Shown here: positions 19,872 to 31,100 of the stretch, piece after piece | Numbering within the stretch: position 1 is the first letter of the stretch | Layout: each line of letters opens with the position of its first letter | Source of the DNA: Nemopilema nomurai | Lineage: Eukaryota; Cnidaria; Scyphozoa; Rhizostomeae; Rhizostomatidae | NCBI GenBank assembly: GCA_003864495.1 | Contig: ML133436.1 | Location: forward strand, 1,531,756 to 1,595,755 | Reading direction: 5' to 3' | Length of the DNA stretch: 64,000 nucleotides | The notes under the pieces: generated by a model | What the model was told of the DNA's origin: nothing | The model's input: only the letters and a program-made list of their open reading frames with translations | Database searches by the model: none | Translations under genes and position numbers: made by a program

Positions 19872-21496
19872 TGTCAGACACGAACGTTCGCCATGTTCTT
19901 GGAAATACAAGGGCAACCAGTCTCGTTTCCATTAAGGAGAGGAGGGGCAAGGTGGGGCTTTTTTGCCTGCGCGAAGAACAAAGAAGTTGCGGTTAATTTG
20001 CACGAACAGATTTAGGGGTTGCGAATAAGGGGTCGATATGAAGATAAGTACGTATTAAGGGTTATTCAGTCAGCAAACTAATATTAATCTTAGAAGGCAG
20101 CTGGAATTTTACATCTTTATCTGCCTCAAACAAAGTTGCAAAGTTTTGAAAAATGATACCTGTTGAGATTTCACGAGCGCAGCTAGCGAACAATGGAACT
20201 GGGGTCCAGGGTTGGGGGCAGAAGAGTTCCGAGTTTCAGTAAATCTGGAGTGACCAAATTTCCAAAAACTAGACCATTCAGAATGCCTAGACATTCGTTT
20301 CTTTCACATTTAAAACATTCCAGAAAAACAGAGAGAACAGGCTTTTAAACATAAGAAAGACAATCAAAGCAATTAACAATAAAAAATGTATAATGAATTG
20401 AGTATGCACCTATTTGTAAAAGAGACCACAAGTTTCGAGTTTTGACGATTTTGTCATAAACACTGTAGTGGAATGGAATGTGTTTAGGAACAACTGAGGT
20501 GTTTGATCTGAATTGAAAGAAGAATGAGGCCCAGGAAGAAATCCATGAAAAAGGAACTCCCTGTGAGACTGTACTTGTAGCATATCTGTGTGTCTCACAT
20601 GTAAACCGAGAGATTTGCCAACTTTCTTGCTCTGCTGTCGTGATCTAAGAGTTTTAGACATCCTCATTTTAACTATAACTATTATTATTTTAAAATTGTA
20701 ATGCATCATTAATGTGTTCAAAATAAAGTGTCATGCACCTTTATCAATGATGAACATTGTATAAGATGTCACACTTGGCTTCAGCTTTTTTCAAGTGTCC
20801 ACTCGTGTGTGATGTCACTCTTGGCTTTGATTTGAGGCTTTTGTCCTTCCAAGGCTAATCTGGTTACTTTTTTAGGGTAGCGTTAGGGGGTTTCATTTTG
20901 TCCTCATGAGGGGCAAAGCATGTGCAGCAGGCTTTTTGGGGCTAGTTTACAATACTAAAAGTTCAGTGAATTAAATATTAATATGCTTGGCCAGACCATA
21001 TGACTAATTGACAATTTCCGTATAAGATGGCAAGAAAGTATCAAAATTAATTCTTGAGGGCAGAAAAATTAAAAGAAAAATGAGCAGAAATACAAAGAGC
21101 TTTCAACAAAGTTCACATGCACAGTTCTTAAATTGAATATCATTTCATCCCAAATTTCAGAACTTTGTAACAAAGAACTGCTTTTACCTTGCAATGCAAC
21201 TTAACTCTAGAAAGCTGAAAGGTTCTATTTTTGAACAGCGTTGGAAGCAGGTTATCCATCATTTGACTTCAGTCCTGATAAACAATGCTATCCATATATA
21301 AAAAGAGGAATGAGAACAAAAAAACAAATATACTTTGTTGCTTCTTCATTTATGAATAATGGACACAATTAACATTTGTTATTAATAAACATGCTGTAAA
21401 TCAAACCATTCACCATGCTTAGTTTAGGAATACAAACAAGAGCAAACTTTCCTGCAGATTTCAAAGCTTTTTAAATTAAAAACTAAATTGTACATC
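19872..21496 (-). other. unassigned region with coding-like patches upstream of NAT9
   Basis: I recognise no gene here. On the minus strand several frames stay open between good splice signals: about 20680-20410 (a frame containing FHYSVYDKIVKTRNLWSLLQI before a donor at 20409), about 20300-20160 (frame with LNGLVFGNLVTPDLLKLGTLL), and about 20880-20790 (KVTRLALEGQKPQIKAKSD). None matches a family I know, and no single consistent frame runs through all three. The plus strand has an imperfect two-copy direct repeat (GATGTCACACTTGGCTT and GATGTCACTCTTGGCTT, about 20766-20840). This could be a small fast-evolving gene, NAT9 5' UTR, or a decayed repeat. Confidence 0.3.
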
Positions 21497-24400
21497 TCAT
21501 TTTGCAACTCCAGTGAGATACCATCTATGATTTTTAATATCATCATCTATTTTTGCTGCTAATTCTGGTTTGTCTGCCAAGTACTCATGAATCTAAAAAC
21601 AAAAGAATTAACATCAGAAAAGATGGTTTTAGTTCAAAGGAAATGACCATGGAAAAATTTCTAGAATTCTATAATGACTTAAAAAAACAGAAAAGGCTGG
21701 GTGTAAATGCTTGAAGCAAAAAATAGTAGAAATACAACATATATATATATATATAAATTCATGTGTGTATTTTGGAATTTTAGACTTAAATTGAAGAATG
21801 TTGTTCAAATAATAATTTAATTGTAAGTTAGTTAATATATATAACAAATTTATAGAACAATACAGAGGATAAAGTAGGATAGGATGGGCTTAATGCTCTA
21901 TTTACAATATTTTGCTGATAGTGAAACATGCTGTAGAATATTATGTGCACTCTTACCGTCATTTCATCAAATGGTTTTTCAGCTTTCAATTTACCCAGCT
22001 ACAAGAAAAAGATTTGGTGTACTAAAAAGATTTCTCCAGTAAAGAAAGCTACATTCTCACACAATAAGGAATGATTGTTTACAGCAATTCCTGAATTAAA
22101 GATTTTAAATGAAAACAAAAATTCTGATCAATTCTAAAAGGATACTTAGAAGGTTTAAAAAAACCAGCAGAATGATAAATTAGGGAAGACCAAATTTATA
22201 AAATGAAGCCCACAAACTATTTTAAAAACACTGTAATATCATTTTATTGACCCTGTGTCAAAAAACATCTTCAAACTTTTTGGTAATAAGAAAGCAAAGA
22301 ATATCTCATAAACAAGCATATTTGATTTGTTTGCATCAACTGAAAAAGTTATTTAATGTATAGATCTCCTAGTCTCTTTTGCATGCAATAAGAATTGGTA
22401 TAAAGAAAATATATAAAAAAGTTAAGAATTTGAATAAAGTAAGGATATATGCTTAAACAAACCTCTGTTTGAAGTTGTGCAATTCTTACATTTGCCTCAG
22501 CAATTTCATTTTTAACTTCTGATTCCTAAAGAGTTATCAATTTAGAAATAAAAAAGTGAGCCAATTGAAAAATTTGCTTTCACCAGGAGTGATAACATTA
22601 CAACATTATAACAGATTATACTATGAGTCTACAATGATAGAAAGAGTCTCAATAATTTATAGAACTCAAAGGGGATAGTTTTCAGCTTATAATGTATATA
22701 ATCAATTCACTTGATTACTTTTCTTTTGTCAATAATAAAAAAACAAAATTCACAGCACAAAATTTATTTGTGCATCTTGCCAAAAGTATATAACTGTTTC
22801 AAATAAACAACACTAAAAGTCATATTTGCAAATTCTATAACATTTGGTGTTAGGTCAAATTTGACTTTACTTTGATATTTAAGGTCACAATTCGTTTTTG
22901 AAAAAAAATTTCATTTCCAAAGATGATGAATGTATATATAAAGGCAACAAAAAATTAAAATCTACTTCACAAACAATTAAAAGATTATGAATAGCTTACC
23001 ATTTCAGCCTTATGTGCCTCAATATTCCCAGATTCTGTGTCTTTTGGGTAGGGAACACTCAGGGCTTCATACTTTAAAAAGGAAATTATTTAGATATAAA
23101 AACAGCTTCACTATATGCATGTACTGAGATAAGATTAAAAAAACATGGACTTTTTATCAAGGTATATATTGAAAATGATGTTGCAACAAACATCAAAATG
23201 AACAATACCTGCTTCTTAAACATTTCCACAAGTCCTGGTTTAGCAACGGTTTTAGCGAAAAAATCCCAGTTAATTGCTGGTGGCTTCTCAGGAAGAGAGC
23301 CCAGGCTAAAAATATCAAAAGTACAACATTTAGAAGTAGAATGGTCATTTGCACATAAAATAAATTATTGAAAGTTTTAATAATCCCTTACAAATATTAC
23401 CTACTCTTACATTTTGCTTGGTAGGCTTACAGCTTTTCACATTGAGTGACTTTACCTTGAGCAGGTCCTTGCGAAGATTAGAAAAGCTATAAAAACACCA
23501 AGATTAGAACATGTTTTGTAATACATTGACTTGTATGTAACACCTTTCTTTAAATAAATTATAGAATTGTGAATGTGTAAAAGCAATCAGGTAACACTTC
23601 AAATGCCATTTGCTTAAAAGACAATAAAGGGTAAGTCCATATCAAATCATCCAGAATTTTGGAAGGTTGACACCCTTACCTCTCAGATTTTCTTGAAATT
23701 TTCACCAGTGATAGATATCATGAATAGTGGAAAATCCTGAAAATTTAAGCATCTAACTTCAAAGGGTTCTTGAGTTATGCATTTTTTAGATTCAATGTAA
23801 ATCTTGTTTCGCGACAAAAATCGGCCATTTTGAATTTACTTTTTTTAAATATTTTCTGTTTAAGAAATGTTCTAGCTCTACAAATTCACCCAGAGATGTT
23901 TTATTGGGTGAGGAATCCAAAAACAGCATCAAAAATACCCAATGGTGAACCTTTTTTGAGCTATTCACAAATCCGTAAGTTTTTCACCATATCGCAAATA
24001 ACTTGAAAAAAATCATGTGGCAGTGTAGATATTTGGATTTTTTCTTTTGGAGATGATTATACATTCAATAAACTTCATTTGTTCCAAATATTGAGTTAAG
24101 TTCTCTTTTTATGCTCTCATAGTGAAGGAACAAAGACAAGTTATTTTTCCGGGCCTCTCATATTAGCTATATCAGATACCATTTGTACAGTAAAAAGAAG
24201 TCATGGAAAAGAAGAAAGGTAGAAGAGCAATTATCATGTCTTAAACTTTAAAGGACTTTATACTTGATGAAGTAACATTGGTTTCCTGTCAGGCTGGTAA
24301 AATATGGTAAAAAGTAAAATCTACAAAAAATTCATGCCTCGCATACATATTCTTCAACTTAATTGTTACTTGACATGAGGACAAGGTCCCAGTATTACTT

Positions 24401-27076
24401 ATGACATACAGGCCTTCCTGGGAAAGGCGTGCGATCGCACTCGCACACCTTGGTACACCCCTCCCCACACTGAGAAGTGTGTTTAATCGCACGCCTGTTT
24501 TGTAATTATTCATTTGTTTTTTAAACCTGGTTTCCATTTACCTGCAACCATAGAAAGGCTGCATGCATTGAGCTAAAAAAAATTGGCTCAGAATCGTTGG
24601 CAGAGGTGTGGCAAGCAAATGTTGATTAGCGCAGGGAACTAACAAGGTGGCAGTAACGCTTTGATGTTTACTTTGTTCGAGTTAAACATTATGCGGTGCC
24701 AGCACGTCATTTTGGAGGACCGTTGTGACAATTATTGCTTACAATAAAACACGGACCAAACGACCATAACATGGGGACTAGTTTTACACAACGTGTTGAA
24801 AGTTCAAAATTTCAGCATTGTAAACATGAAGTGCGCAGAAGTGCAGCAAGTTCCTGTTCATTCTAATTTTTTGAAAAGACAACAGAAAACATTTTTATTT
24901 GACTACTTTGAAGCAATTTTCCAATCAGATGCTCCGCCACGTTTTTATCACAGATCGGCATTGACACGCACATGTTTTTAAAACACTATTTTTAATGGTT
25001 GATTGTGTGTTGTAAGAACAATCAAAACTTTGTTACATTTTCTCCTCTTATTATGAGAAACCGCTTTACAAAAAACTAAACGGTAGAAGGCTCAAAATTT
25101 TAAAAAACCACCGGTAAATGAAAAGCAATAAGAAACATTAAATTTTTTATGGCTCTATATAGTATGCAACAGAAAATCTGTAGTAATAAGAAAAAGTACC
25201 AATAGCACTCCATCGCACTCCTACCACAATCTAGGAGTGCGAAATGCCACACGTGTGCTAATTTATTCCCAGGAAGGCCTGACATACCACCCTATAGACT
25301 TATTTTAGGGTAATTTTGATTGTCTCTGGTTCTGGCTCTGACTGATTGATCTGGTTCTATATTTCCGATTCTTCTGATCACAGAATGTGCACAGCATGTG
25401 CCCATTCAAAAAAAGGCTGTCAGCGAGGTGTCTGTCAACGATCCCTGACGCATCCCAGGCTATATAGGCTATATGGCTATATAGAAACCAGGCTTAAAAC
25501 AGGAAGTTGAATCCTGTTTAGGGAAGTTTGGTTAACAAAGGTGCATAAATGTCAATTGGATTACTCATGTTAAATCAACATCAAATCAATTTTCTGTTTT
25601 AAGCCTGGTTTCTATATAGCTGTAACAATCGGACAGCTGCCTGCGATCATCGCTGACAGTCTTTTTTTGAATGGGCACATACTGTGCACATGCTGTGATC
25701 AGAAGGATCGGAAATATAGAACCAGATCAATCAGTCAGAGCCAGAACCAGAGACAATCAAAATTACCCTAAAATAAGTCTATAGGGTGGTATGTCATAAG
25801 TAATACTGGGACCTTGTCCTCATGTCAAGTAACAATTAAGTTGAAGAATATGTATGCGAGGCATGAATTTTTTGTAGATTTTACTTTTTACCATATTTTA
25901 CCAGCCTGACAGGAAACCAATGTTACTTCATCAAGTATAAAGTCCTTTAAAGTTTAAGACATGATAATTGCTCTTCTACCTTTCTTCTTTTCCATGACTT
26001 CTTTTTACTGTACAAATGGTATCTGATATAGCTAATATGAGAGGCCCGGAAAAATAACTTGTCTTTGTTCCTTCACTATGAGAGCATAAAAAGAGAACTT
26101 AACTCAATATTTGGAACAAATGAAGTTTATTGAATGTATAATCATCTCCAAAAGAAAAAATCCAAATATCTACACTGCCACATGATTTTTTTCAAGTTAT
26201 TTGCGATATGGTGAAAAACTTATGGATTTGTGAATAGCTCAAAAAAGGTTCACCATTGGGTATTTTTGATGCTGTTTTTGGATTCCTCACACAATAAAAC
26301 ATCTCTGGGTGAATTTGTAGAGCTAGAACATTTCTTAAACAGAAAATATTAAAAAAAAAGTAAATTCAAAATGGCCGATTTTTGTTGCGAAACAAGATTT
26401 ACATTGAATCTAAAAAAATGCATAACTCAAGAACCCTTTGAAGTTAGATGCTCAAATTTTCAGGATTTTCTACTGTTCATGATATCTATTACTGGTGAAA
26501 ATTTCAAGAAAGTCTGTGAGGTAAGGGTGTCATGGTCTGGATGATTTGACATGGATTTACCCTAAAGAGCAATTAATAATTATTCTAATCATTAAAATTG
26601 ATATAATTTAATCTTGTTCCATAGTTAGAATACTAGCATCATTCCTGGTCTTCATTACAGGCTTCATAACACTTGTCACAAGACAAAGGCCTTTAATAGA
26701 CTTATTTCAGTATAACAATTCATTAATCTATATAGATCTATATAATCTATAGGACATGTCACAATTTATTATGCTCTCGAGCAAATACCCTGGTATGGTT
26801 AAAAACAACAGGAACCGAAAGTGCTTATCACTAACTTTAATATGTTTGGTTTTACGATAAATTGAACCTTAAGTAAATTCAAAAAAATGCAAGGGAGAGA
26901 CAAATCTGTTGTTGAAAGTATTATGATGAGATGTCAATCGCAAGGTTTTCAAACCTGGAGCGTAAGTTTTCGTATTTTGACCTCAGTCCATTGAAATCTG
27001 CTCTTGCAACCGTTGGAACCTTTGTTGAAAGGGCTATCCAGTCAACAGCTAACTGTCCGGCTTTACGAGCTGCCAT
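21497..27076 (-). CDS. ATP5PD: ATP synthase peripheral stalk subunit d, mitochondrial
   Basis: Six exons: 27076-26955, 23305-23209, 23071-23000, 22525-22463, 21998-21957 and 21592-21497. They join in frame to 163 residues (human subunit d has 161). It is part of the peripheral stalk that holds F1 still against the rotor in the mitochondrial inner membrane. Landmarks: MAARKAGQLAVDWIALS at the start, SLPEKPPAINWDFFAK (family: LPENPPAIDWAYYK), KPGLVEMFKKQYEALSVPYP, a middle helical Glu/Lys-rich region, FDEMT, and a basic-aromatic end (IKNHRWYLTGVAK). There is no classic cleaved presequence, as usual for this subunit. The first intron is 3.65 kb and contains a large palindromic transposon; other introns are 137-474 bases. 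A 31-bp look-alike exon at 23456-23486 would break the frame and is left out. Confidence 0.95.
23629..26562. mobile_element. long-inverted-repeat (foldback-like) DNA transposon in ATP5PD intron 1
   Basis: Two arms of about 1 kb are near-perfect inverted copies: 23629-25502 (minus a nested insertion) and 25594-26562, separated by a spacer of about 90 bases. The outer ends read GGGTAAGTCCATATCAAAT and, at the other end, ATGGATTTACCC. A TAAA direct repeat flanks both sides (23625-23628, 26563-26566), consistent with a 4-bp target-site duplication. No ORF of useful length or transposase motif is present, so the element is non-autonomous. Superfamily is uncertain. As it sits in an intron, the primary transcript can fold into a dsRNA of roughly 1 kb. 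Confidence 0.88.
24409..25281. mobile_element. nested hAT-like non-autonomous element
   Basis: This 0.87-kb insert interrupts the left arm of the palindrome; the right arm gives the empty-site sequence. Ends are inverted: CAGGCCTTCCTGGGA and TCCCAGGAAGGCCTG. Flanks can be read as a 5-bp duplication (ACATA) with CAGG...CCTG termini, or as an 8-bp duplication (TGACATAC) with ends one to two bases shorter. CAG...CTG termini and 8-bp (or sometimes 5-bp) duplications are typical of hAT elements. No transposase ORF is seen. Confidence 0.8.
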
Positions 27077-27512
27077 TTCGAGTAATAAAACAGGCTTCTT
27101 CTTGGCCTGACCGACTCTGATGCTTCAGTTTGAGCAAGGCCTAAATCTGCAACCGGGCTGCATTGTGGGAAGACGCAACAACAACCACAAGACGTTTTGG
27201 GACATGAACCGAATTGGCACCCTTACTCTGTATGAAATCTTGCTAAAAAAGGAATGTTGAAAATATATTTTAACCTACAAAAATGAAAATCATACCGTGA
27301 AGGATTATTCATTTGAAAAAGTACTTGAAGTGAAAAGGGAACTTTTCAGGTCCAAAATGATTGTGAGAGATGAAACTGGCAATTTTTGTTTGAAACACTT
27401 CGAGATGATATCATCAGGGTAGCCCTGTTTACCTCAAATTACCATGGATTGGTGACGTTTCGCTAAAATTTTAAAATCAAATAAAAAAGCCATCAATTTC
27501 TGCTATTCAGCT
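27077..27512. other. ATP5PD upstream region
   Basis: This follows the ATP5PD start codon on the minus strand and should hold its promoter. I see no TATA box at a convincing distance and no further gene before the retroelement tail begins. Confidence 0.5.
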
Positions 27513-28035
27513 GTGGATCCTCGTGTGGTCTATGTTCCCACGAGCATAAGGACCAAAACGTCTGCAGAAAGAGAGCAGCCGCGTCGAAATTGTAAAAGAC
27601 GCAATGCCCGAATTAATTGCGATTCAGCTATAGGACAACAGCTTTTAGAGAATTCAGATTGCGCCAAAACATACAGTGACGACAATTTTCGTATAATTGG
27701 GCAAGCTAGGTCGTCCTTTCACTTAGGTGTTTTGGAGTCTATTATTCAATGGAAAATCCCATTCTTTGTAGACAGAATAAGTTCCTCTTTTCCCTTGGGC
27801 TCTTCTAAAGTTAGGTGTTAAGGAACGCTGATTGGTCAATTATAACCAATCACGCGCTCTGCTTTTCACCCTCTAGTGTTTTCGATCCGCATCTGGCTAT
27901 TTATTTGGTCAGTTTTTGGTTATCTTCCGACTTTTGCATACTCTGAGGAGTGTCGGACGAAAAAGTACTTTAAGTATGCGAAAACTAGTTCCGCTTTTTC
28001 TAGCCATTGTGAAGTTTTGTACCACAAAGCAATTA
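27513..28035 (+). mobile_element. Penelope-like retroelement 3' end, frameshifted (copy 2)
   Basis: The plus strand encodes a GIY-YIG/RT-type tail: CDSAIGQQLLENSDCAKTYSD, then FRIIGQARSSFHLGVLESI. The rest (PILCRQNKFLFSLGLF, stop) continues only in another frame, so a small indel breaks the ORF near 27740-27750. The following 3' UTR matches copy 1 at 15365-15705 over about 330 bases, including the inverted CCAAT pair (27831-27835, 27846-27850). It ends in the segment AGTTTTGTACCACAAAGC, which recurs at 45041 and, with a base change, in the 52-bp repeats at 30458. It lies between ATP5PD and RINT1. Confidence 0.65.
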
Positions 28036-28159
28036 TTCATATATCAAAAGTTAACTAACACTCTAAGGGCTTCAAGAACAAGTTGAGAGAGGTATCACGT
28101 AGATTCTTATAGTCATAAAATTTAATCTATACTACACATTTTATTCTATATATAAACTT

Positions 28160-31100
28160 TTACGTTTTAGGCCAGTCAATCCTTGAGCGTAAAATTTTCA
28201 ATGCAGTTTCTGCAGGTGTATATTTCACTCCTATATCCAACAAGGCATTTTTAGCATCAACTTCGTTGTTGCTAGATTTGGATTTTTCTGCCGCGACCAG
28301 AGCTTCTTGAAGAAGGACACCAGATCCAGGCAGTAAATTGAGCAATGTGCAAGCATCTTTTGTCCTAAACGAAGGGATATACAGTCACAAAAATGTTAAA
28401 ATAGAGTTGACAACGAAGGGAAAAATTTAAAATCCCTCCCATATCTATATTAATCAATCAAACAATAAAACATAAGATTGGCCATTATCGAATCGCTATC
28501 CCAAGATTGCACATTGATGACTCAACAGTCAACCAAGTGGGTACGTTTTTCTAGGGGTTGTTAAGAAACATTCGATACAAGCAGAGGAGAACAAGAAGTA
28601 ACTAGTGCTCACATTTTGAAGAACGAGTCAGGTTTCGAAGTGTGTTCTTCGAAAATCAGCAGCAAGTTTTTCATTAAGTCAAATTTGAGCTGCGAGGCAC
28701 CACCCTCGTTGAAGTGACTCTCCATAATCACCTGAAATCAATAAAACTATGTAATAAAACACAAATAGGGATCAATACAAGAAATAGGAAACATGAAAAT
28801 GGAGTTTTCGACTTCAAAGAGGTACCTCTAACATTGAACGGGTTACCAACAGGTGACCACTTTCTTGGTTCTTCTTATTGCTAAATTGGTTTCAATCGGA
28901 TAACAATCGTAGGACATACCTCTTCAAAGATGAGTCGGTCTGCCATCTGGGCGTACTTTTGCCAAACCTTACCAAATATTGACGGACAAAGTTCCTCGTT
29001 CATTGACTGCAAAGTTTCTTTGACATTCATCAACAGACTGCAGGCTGAATGAGACAGTATCTGCGTGACTAGGTCCTTGGGTGGTGGGCAGCAATGCCAT
29101 CTGCAAGAAACCAGACTGGGTGAAAACCAAACAAATTTGCAATCATGCTGGTGTCCTGCATCCATAAAGTCTTTGCACAGTTTGATGAAAAAGGCATGTC
29201 ATTCTCTATTTCAACTGCGTCAAATTTCATTCCAAAGACAAATACCATACTTTCTGGGAGTGTAGTGAAAGCAGATGGGAGTGGGAAGAGGGATATTTGT
29301 GCAAATAAACCCTTTCGGAAAAAATTGTTGGCGCTTAAAGGAATTACAAGTGGGACATCCTAGAAATTTGACCAACTTATTAGTACCTGTCTTGAATTTG
29401 GGCAAGCTTTCATGCCAAGACGGAATGAGCAAATCTCGCTGGACATTCATAATCAGTACATTTTTTGATTAAAAATACCTTTCTTCACGATAATGCTTCA
29501 ATTTCGACTTTAACTCCTTCTCGCTGTGCTTCAGCAAGGACGTAGTGAGGGACTTGATAAAATCTTCCAGCGAACTGATGACGTCATCAAAGATCCCTCG
29601 TTCCAGTAAGGAATCCTGCGGCTCACTGACTGCATCGACGCTGCCGAAACTAACTTGCTCCTCCGCAATAGAGTCATCTAGCCTCGTGCTCTTTGACAGC
29701 AGCTTGTCTGATTTTTGTGATCGTATACAGAATAACTGTATAAAAAACTAAAGAGAGAAAATAACGAAAGAGGTGACACGGCAAGAAGGAAACGAAGTAA
29801 AACGTGGTACTAGCGAACAAACGATTTTCGCAGAAGGCTCCTCGAAGTTTCTTTGTGTTGTTTGAGGTGAAGAATCAAAACTCTAGTTCCCTCTGATATA
29901 GACTGACCATTCAAAAATTTGCAACAACATTAATGAAATGTAAACTGGCTCCCTTTCCCTGCCTTTCAAACAACTTAACTCAAATTAGACCTGTTACGAA
30001 AAGGATGTCTTAATTGGGATGTTTAAACTGATTCTTATGCCGCATACAAATAGACAATGAGCTTTCAAAATATGATACATCAACTCAAGAAGAGATACTT
30101 TGAAGTGCAGTTAACAATCAACACTGTCTTGTATCATGTGGATGCTGGCCAAAAACCTTCGATAAAGTATAAGCGAAAACGGTGCGATCAACAGAAACAA
30201 TAAAAAATTATAATGGGAAAAATTCCACTGGAAAATCTCTCAATACGCCATCAGATAAGGCATCTTTTATAAATTTTACAACATTTGAAAATAATGTAAT
30301 CGAAAAATTAGAAGTAATTTTCAAAATAAGACCTTTAAAACAAACTTGTCCACGCAACAACATGCAATATAATTCCAAGTTACGGCCATAATTTGAACAC
30401 AATGACATCGTGTCTTTGGTACAATCCCAGCAGACATGAATTTACATGGGTTAATAAATTCACAATAGCAAGAAACAACGTTTTGTTCCACAAAGCACAT
30501 GTTAATGAACTTCACAATAGCAAGAAACAACGTTTTGTTCCACAAAGCACTTGTTAATGAACTTCACAATAGCAAGAAACAGCGTTTTGTTCCACAAAGC
30601 ACTTGTTAATGAATTTACAGTCCAAATTCTACACTGGCAATTAATGCTTAAGTTTACTCACCACCCGTTCGGTCCAGTCGGCCAAAACATCTACTAGGAA
30701 CTGGGATCCGTTCAAAAGGGAGTAAATGGTTTTATGATTTAAAGATGATGACTCAATGTCACCGATTTCTTCCAGCTTCTTGATGAAGTACTCTAGCAAT
30801 AGCAGCTTCAAGTCCAAGAATTTAAGTTGGGCGTCTGTATTGCCAAATGACTTGTATTTTTCTGCGAAAGAAGAACTTTTACAATGTATATACCATGGAA
30901 TTGACATCTTCATACAAACGTGACGTTTCAAAGATCAGGTATCTCTAATATGTAGAAGCTGATTGTCTTTATGCCCCCATTTACAATCAGGGCTAACTTT
31001 ACTGCTGAATTGAGAACCGGATACTTGCAGGTGAAGGATGAAAACTCCATTTGAAGTCGATTTATTCATAACTAATCGGCTTAGAATTCCACTTTGAAAG

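Noticed and set aside
23456..23486. A 31-bp look-alike exon (SFSNLRKDLLK) with good splice sites in ATP5PD intron 1
   Set aside because: Including it breaks the frame into the next exon, and the direct join 26955-23305 reproduces the family alignment.
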